This document shows, piece after piece, positions 58,165-64,000 of a DNA stretch of 64,000 nt. Below the pieces are notes generated by a model. The model was not told the origin of the DNA. It searched no databases and saw only the letters and a program-made list of their open reading frames with translations. The position numbers and the translations under genes are program-made. Origin of the DNA: Platycnemis pennipes. Taxonomy: Eukaryota > Arthropoda > Insecta > Odonata > Platycnemididae. Location of the stretch: positions 2,232,001-2,296,000 of the forward strand of contig OW121857.1 of NCBI GenBank assembly GCA_933228895.1. Direction: 5' to 3'. Each line of letters opens with the position of its first letter. Positions within the stretch are counted from its first letter, which is position 1.

Positions 58165-58754
58165 TTACTTTGCAATCGATTGAGCAAGGGTCTAGCCACG
58201 TTGACACAGGTTCTCCTGAGATCACCGCGGTTGAGCATCGTTGGCTGACCTTCGTCCATGGGTGCGTCTGTGCTCTTGTCCCCTGTCTGAGAGTGGCGGG
58301 CAGGTTAACTGTGGGTCGGCGCAAGTGCCAGAAGGGGGCTTCAGAAGGCCCTCCCCTCCAATTTATTTCATTTTGCAATCGATTGTCATTGGACCAATGT
58401 CTGTTCATATTACGTGACCATCCAGATGAGATGATTAGGTTTCCCATCCTATTCAAAGCATTCTTTGGATTGCTCTACCTCCGCCCCGGAGCCCCTTCGG
58501 AAGTGCCTCAAACTATCCATTCGACTTGAGTAATTCAGCCACAACAACCTTTTAAAATTCATTCTGGCTTCCTTTTCTCTTTCAATTTTTTGTCTTAGAT
58601 TGTTGTGTAGCTTCTCTGAGATGTACTTACGGCTGTAGCTTTTTCTTAACGTCTACTTAGAAATTTCCAGCTGTGCGTCTTGCGGTGGAATTTCTCGAAT
58701 TTTATTTTCTTATTTCTTCAGTAGGTACCTTGTTAATCTGCATCTAATTAAATT
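58165..58754. other. Unassigned spacer
   Basis: No gene or repeat recognised. Confidence 0.4.
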
Positions 58755-58852
58755 AATTATGAAGACGTTGGCCGATAGAAGAATCGAGTGGAGGACTGCG
58801 TCGAAAACAAATCCAAGGATTTTTGGCCCATGATTATGATGATGGCGATGCC
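58755..58852 (+). mobile_element. RTE-like LINE, 3' terminal fragment
   Basis: GCCGATAGAAGAATCGAGTG then GAGGACTGCGTC translates as ADRRIEWRTAS, the C-terminus also seen at 62930 (TDRRIEWRVAS). It is followed by CCAAGGATTTTTGG and an ATGATTATGATGATGG tail. Only the last 30 or so codons and tail are present. Confidence 0.8.
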
Positions 58853-60869
58853 TCTTTGAGCTTTTTTTCTTCCTCATTATTGTATTATAACCTTTACTTT
58901 ACTCTACTACACCTTGAACATCTGCACTTTATACTTTGTTATGTTAATTTATAAATATATTTTTGACTGAATGTTGTTGATTTTCATATTTTTATTACAC
59001 ATGTCTTTTGATTGTACAGTATTTCAATTCTAACACTCCACTTGTTTCTGAGGGTAGCTTTTTTCTGGTTTTTCACTTGCAAGCTACCTAGAGCACAAGC
59101 GTTTTGCAATCATTGCATAATTAAATGCATGAGTTTGAGCATTAAAAATATCTAAGAAGGGGCCTTTAACTTCTCAGTCGCTTCCCAAAGAGAACTGACT
59201 TGAGTGTTTGTTTGCACGTCTTCTTTCGCTACCCTAACCCGCCGCTCCTTTTAACCGCGAATAAAAGCATCCCTCGCCGCGCCTAGCCGCTCCCTCCCAA
59301 TTCACCTTCCTCCTCCTCTTCCCTCCGCTTCTAATCCCTTCACGCTCTCCTACCTTCTCTCTCTCTTCCCATAGCAGCTAGTCCTCACCCTCTGATCTCC
59401 TTTCTAGTCTGGGTGTTGCCACGAGTACACTCATGATTTGCTTTCTGCTCTTCTCCTGCTTAGTCAATCGAGATCGCAGTATTCCTTGAGCCGATGCTGA
59501 GAATAAGTGGCAAAGTTGGGCAGAGAACCATTTCTTGAAAATTCCACCTCTGAGATTCGTTTTCACTCCATATTTGTTCACTGTCAGTTCCATTTGCCAA
59601 GTATTATTTCCATTTTCAATCTTACCTACTTAATGTTCATTAACCACTGAGCCATACATCTAGATGCATATAATCTACGACACGATTGATGCATACATAT
59701 ATAGATGGCTAGGTTTCGTATGCAAGAAATTTATGAACATAACCCATTTATAAACATTTTCGTTGTTAGAGTGGTCAAAAATGCCATTCTTCTGAAGATA
59801 ATAGGCTTGGAGTGAATGATTGACATAAGAATCATTGCACCAGGATTCACCTCAACATGACACAAATCCCTCACACAGTTATAGCAATATTAAACCTAGG
59901 ATCCAGAGATGCATAAAAACATGATCTGTTTCATATAATTAAGCCCCCTCTTTTAGATGTCCCATAATTAAAGTCATCAATGTTATCTATAATTTTAAAG
60001 CATCAAGGCATCATGCTGGTATGATCACTTTCAACCATAACTTTTGTAGGATAAAATCTATTGAAAAAGCGAATATTCAAATAGTATTTTACATGAACTT
60101 TTGTTGATATGTCGTTATGAAGAATAGAAGTTAAATAGTAATATGTTTTAGCGAAGTGATATTTAGCAAGTAATGCAACAAAGGAGGCAAGATATAAGAA
60201 TACAATTGTATCATGCGAAAAATGAACAATTAATTCAATTAATATTATCGATTTTGATCTCTTTTCTCAAAATCATATTTTGTAAACATATCTATAGATA
60301 TCTATAAAATGCTATAACAGCAATTGCTAAAGAAAACGATACATTCCATTGGATTTATAAATTTGCCAAATGCATTTGCACGATAAAATTTTAATGAATT
60401 ATCGCCATCCTACTTTAATTCATATTGTTTACGTTGCGCTCATAAAAACATTCAAAGACGAGGTCAGCGGTCATAATAGGATATCTCTCTGTAATGAAGT
60501 CGTACAGTGTATATTTCGTGTAAATGTAGAAAAAGGTGATTACAGAGAAAACGTTAATATAATTAACAAAATATTTTAATTCTATACCCGTTACCATATG
60601 GTGTCACACAATTTGTTGTAATAAAAAAGATTGGTTATTTTAACGCCGTTAATAATTCAACGTTTAAGTTACGTTCTATTTCATAATTGTTTTTATTATT
60701 TTTAGTTAAGTGTAATATGCGCTTTCATATATCTATTTTATCATATCACGGGCGTAAATGTCCCGGAACTTAGCGTCTCTGATCTCCATATCGTACTTTT
60801 CTGAAATGTCTGCTTATTCCTGAAGGATATGGCCGAAAGGGATGACGGGAAGATATTCTGCAGAGGCAT
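58853..60869. other. Unassigned AT-rich region
   Basis: Bases 59240-59400 are pyrimidine-rich. The remainder, especially 59630-60760, is AT-rich. No gene recognised. Confidence 0.4.
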
Positions 60870-60889
60870 CCCCCGGGCTTCCTACCGAA

Positions 60890-61105
60890 GTCTCGGGCAG
60901 GGTGCGGAATTTGGAACTTAGTCTCACAAAATTTTCCGTAGTATTCCGTAGAAACAGTGCGACATCACAACTTTTTACAGAAGTCCCTCTGTTCCGTAGA
61001 TTTTTTCCTGTAGAACTCCGTAGAAAGGGAAATGTTTCTACAAAAATTCTGTAGAATTCCTTACGTTCCGTAGAAAATATGTACGGAATTTTTCAGCAGG
61101 GTACT
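60890..61105. repeat. Imperfect reiterated TTCCGTAGAA words
   Basis: The words ATTCCGTAGAAA, GTTCCGTAGATT, ACTCCGTAGAAA, ATTCTGTAGAAT and GTTCCGTAGAAA recur at irregular spacing between 60938 and 61075, followed by TTTTTCAGCAGGGTAC. It looks like a subterminal repeat array of a DNA transposon, but no matching inverted end was found. Confidence 0.5.
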
Positions 61106-61299
61106 ACCCTTAAGGGTGGGATTTGTGGCTGGATAAGTGAATTTGTGTTCAACCCGAAGGTTTGTCAGTTCGGTAGAGCTCACCAGAAATTGACTGAGTA
61201 TAATTGTTGCACAGCTTGTTAAGGGCACCAATTCCTTTCCCTGTCCCACCTGCTGTTTCCCATGAAATAACCCCGCTTAGGATTTTCTTCACACTGTTT

Positions 61300-61372
61300 C
61301 TCTCGGGATTTGAACCCAGAACTTCCGGTTAGCAGTCCAGTGCTCTACTCACTGAGCTGCTTCGCTCACATG
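61300..61372 (-). repeat. tRNA-like SINE head or tRNA pseudogene
   Basis: The minus strand reads GCAGCTCAGTGAGTAGAGCA (A-box region), an anticodon-like arm with CTGCTAA, and CTGGGTTCAAATCCCGAG (B-box and T-arm). The D-arm and T-arm fold; the anticodon stem is imperfect and the acceptor ends do not pair. Likely the head of a SINE, a different one from family 1. Confidence 0.55.
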
Positions 61373-62884
61373 TCCTCCATTACGTGAGTGACCTCGGGAA
61401 CATACAGGCATTTCCAGGATTTTCAGTTCTCGCGCATGTAGTCTGCGCTTGTCATTGCAAGGGCATAAGAATTTATAGATAGTAAATCACTCGATTTATT
61501 ATTTGTAATGAATGTTTTTGTTTCGCTACTTCTTGCACACCTCTCTATTGCCCATTTTCTCTTCCCAACTCGTCCATCGTCGTCAGGGGCGTTGCTAGGC
61601 CCTCGCGGTTAAAGGGCATGTACCCTCAGAGCATTTTTGGATACTTGGATCGTTCTTTTATTAATGCCATTGCTCTGTCACTTTACTTGTACTAGAAGGG
61701 AAACCTGATTGTTAGGGCCAACCTTGAAAACACATTCTAAACTGTTTCGCACTTGGATCTTACCTGTGATTCTCCATCCTAATACCGGCAACATTTTCTT
61801 ATCTTTGCGTCTACAGTTGCGTTTATCGGTAAAACCATATTTTATTTGTTCAGTATCTGCGATAGCGTTGCGCTTTTTTGTGTAGACTCGAGGCATTTCA
61901 CTTTGTTTCCCATCAGCTGAATGACATCATGTTACCAATGGAACTATGCAATGGGTCTCATGAAGTACCGTCGAGTGTCAGTTGTAGATCGTTTTTAAGA
62001 ACCATGAACGCAAATTACACTTTCCACGGGCCATAGATGTATTTCATCGCGTCGGTCTTTCTTCACTTACTCCGCGGGAATTGCGAGTCAGTGTGTCAGT
62101 CATATTTTCGAGCCCTCTACGCTTCACCCCTGCAATCATTATTCCTCTTTTCTTTTGTTTTTCATGGATACATCGCGGAATATTTTATCCTGGAGTTTTC
62201 CAGGGTATCGCGAGGATGTATTCGTTTCCGGGTGGATATGGCAGAAAAAGCTGCCCAGCGGGAAAACATTAATTGGGCTAGCTTCTGGGAATGGACGATA
62301 AATTAAATCCGAAAGAGTAAAAAACCGCATGATCTCAATTTCGCCCGGGTGAAGTCGTTTTGCTTTCCGCCGCATAGTCCTCCCTCCTCACCTTCCCTCG
62401 AGCCCTCGGCATTTTTTAATTGCGCAACCATCCCCTCCTCGACCCTCCCCCTCCACCCCTGGACCGTTTTCCACCCTAGGGGTCCGCTTCATCCATCCAA
62501 GCCGTCTGTCCGCATGCCCCTTATTTATGAACGGTCCCGTGTGCATCTTTTTTGTGAATTCCACACGCCACTAATCATGACACCACCACTCAGTTCTTTC
62601 GAAGCCTTTCCCGAAGGAGAGCAGATGCACAGGGCGTTTCATCCCTCTGTGTGGAGAATGTTAAAAAGGGGAGAACAGAGGCAGTTTTCCGCACACTCAG
62701 TAATAGAAAAATGGGCCATCGCAACTTTCGCACGCAGGCCTCCGTTACGTTTTTGAACTTCATCCTTCAATCGAAATCAGGAATACGATTGTATTATTCT
62801 ACATGAGTTTAATGCCATTATAATTTGATTTTTTCAAGGCAATTTTAGAGGAGAAAATAATGAAAGTGTTGTGATGGAACGATT
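61373..62884. other. Unassigned region
   Basis: A TE-end-like AGGGGCGTTGCTAGGCCCTC occurs near 61587. Bases 62350-62640 are C-rich. No gene recognised. Confidence 0.35.
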
Positions 62885-63195
62885 ATACTCATCATCATCA
62901 TCGATCAACACTCCTAGGATAGGTTGACGCAACCCTCCACTCGATTCTTCTATCGGTCGGCCTCTTCATATTGACGTACCTCCTCTCTTTTGCATCCTTC
63001 ACAACCTGTTCCATATATCTCATACGAGGCCTGCCTTTTCCGTTCTTCCCGTTCTCTTTTCCCTCGACGATTGTCTTCATCAGGCCATCGTGTCTCAAGA
63101 TGTGGCCCATTAAATTGTCCCGTCTTCTTTTTAATGTTTTCAGTAGACATCTCTTCTCTCCCATTCTTCTTAACACTTCTTCGTTTATACTAGGG
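62885..63195 (-). pseudogene. RTE-like LINE, C-terminus and 3' end
   Basis: The minus frame reads NEEVLRRMGEKRCLLKTLKR, then RDNLMGHILRHDGLMKTIVE, GKGRPRMRYMEQVVKDA and TDRRIEWRVAS, then leaves the ORF and ends in a (TCATCA)n complement at 62890. GHILRHDGLMKTIVEG is the conserved C-terminal block of insect RTE-like polyproteins and is shared with 34030-34070. Open over about 110 codons, so younger than the copy at 32 kb, but lacking endonuclease and RT core. Confidence 0.88.
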
Positions 63196-64000
63196 AAGTT
63201 ATTTTTTGTGCGTAACGATTGTGAAATTGCCAATTATGACTAAATGCTAATCACGACTCAGGTAATGAGCTGAAGATTCTATTGCATATCATAAAATTGA
63301 TCAGCTTTTTTTGGTGCGTTATTCATTTTGGTGCGTCCTACATCCCTCTATACGAATACGTCCTTGCTTTCGCATTGGTTATGCACCCTCTGCCTCATCC
63401 TCTTTTTCTGTTTTCCTTTCTCGCGCATGCGCAGATCTTCCTCCTTGCCATCGTCCATTCTTCCCGTACCCGCTCCCAAAAAGACCTCTTTGTCAGTACC
63501 CAGAGACCAGATTGGACATCTCACTCGCCGGTCCTTTCTTATTTATAGCCGAAGGACTGCTCAAATTAAAACCCCGACCATTGTTTCTATCGGATCTCCT
63601 CCTCCTTTTCCTCTCTCTCTCTCTCCACCGAAACGCCTCGGCCAACTCCTCGAGAAACCCTCTCTCACCCCCTTGCCTCCCCCTCTCCAATTGTCTCTCC
63701 CGTGTTATTCTCGCCAGAAACGTTTTAGGGCCGCTTTTATGCCCTCCATTTTTCTCTCGCAGTTCTGAGTTTTTATATTACTGCCCCAATATAATAAGTG
63801 GGACACAAGGTTCCCCCGTTCCGTGCATGTCCCGCTTCAAGGTACACGCCCCTCGGGCACCAGCTGAGCAGCTTGGTCAATGAATGCTTCGGGTGGCGGT
63901 GTGACGCTCCGTCGAGGGCACTCTTACATTCGCCCCTCCCGACGCGTTGGTTAATGATTTATCTACGCGTCCCACTCATCCTCATTGAATCCGATTCCAT
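63196..64000. other. Unassigned pyrimidine-rich region to the end of the window
   Basis: Strong C+T bias on the plus strand explains long open frames here (190 codons at 63311-63883 and 146 at 63328-63768 in overlapping frames). No domain recognised. Confidence 0.4.

Noticed and set aside
61300..61372. Functional tRNA gene
   Set aside because: Internal promoter boxes are present but the acceptor stem does not pair and the anticodon stem is imperfect.
61580..61625. Transposon end AGGGGCGTTGCTAGG
   Set aside because: It resembles common transposon ends, but no partner end or target duplication was found.
63311..63883. 190-codon plus-strand ORF
   Set aside because: Strong C+T bias keeps several overlapping frames open; the translation is Ser/Leu/Pro/Phe-rich low complexity.

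Overview
The window reads as repeat-rich, intron-scale, AT-rich DNA from an animal, most likely an arthropod. It has no operons, no bacterial-type gene packing and almost no long ORFs. The only long, clearly coding ORFs belong to transposable elements. I recognise no complete host protein-coding gene and no credible functional tRNA or rRNA gene. Species and order cannot be fixed from this sequence alone.

Layout. 1-21 kb: mostly unassigned DNA holding two copies of a tRNA-derived SINE with an (AACC)n-type tail (1981-2340 and 14430-14660, minus strand), a second tRNA-like SINE head (6838-6976), decayed pieces of two related CR1/Jockey-superfamily LINEs called here A and B (3001-3694 B; 11782-12890 A, as two overlapping segments; 19590-19745 A), and solo LINE 3' ends at 10.9, 17.6 and 18.1 kb. 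21.3-25.2 kb: the best feature of the window, an A-family LINE with an uninterrupted 871-codon endonuclease/reverse-transcriptase ORF, followed directly by a 5'-truncated B-family LINE; each ends in the same predicted 3' hairpin plus a GTAGAT hexamer tail. 25-37 kb: a tRNA-like head, one candidate host exon (27132-27225), an inverted repeat, an L1/Tx1-like RT fragment on the minus strand, and a decayed RTE-like LINE (32.07-34.1 kb).

37-45 kb: a cluster of Penelope-like element (PLE) material. A minus-strand PLE remnant (42514-44361) carries the RT C-terminus, a damaged GIY-YIG domain and inverted terminal repeats of about 250 bp. Several separate inverted repeats nearby contain CTGANGA...GAAA cores resembling the hammerhead ribozymes known from PLE termini. 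One lies inside a 1.26-kb hAT-type element with an exact 8-bp target-site duplication. 45-49 kb: another SINE copy, an RNase H fragment of an LTR-type retroelement interrupted by a B LINE that is itself interrupted by an RTE-like 3' end, and a hAT-like MITE rich in GATATC. 49-64 kb: mostly unassigned, with an RTE-like RT remnant at 53.8-54.9 kb, a 539-bp MITE at 57.6 kb, RTE-like 3' ends at 58.8 and 62.9 kb and a tRNA-like head at 61.3 kb.

Nothing here acts as a pathway of host genes. The functional logic is that of mobile elements: A and B LINEs share a 3' end likely read by their RTs, the SINEs depend on some LINE for mobility, and non-autonomous hAT/MITE copies depend on a transposase not found here. 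Calls rest on reading motifs and repeats by eye; no alignment or database search was run.
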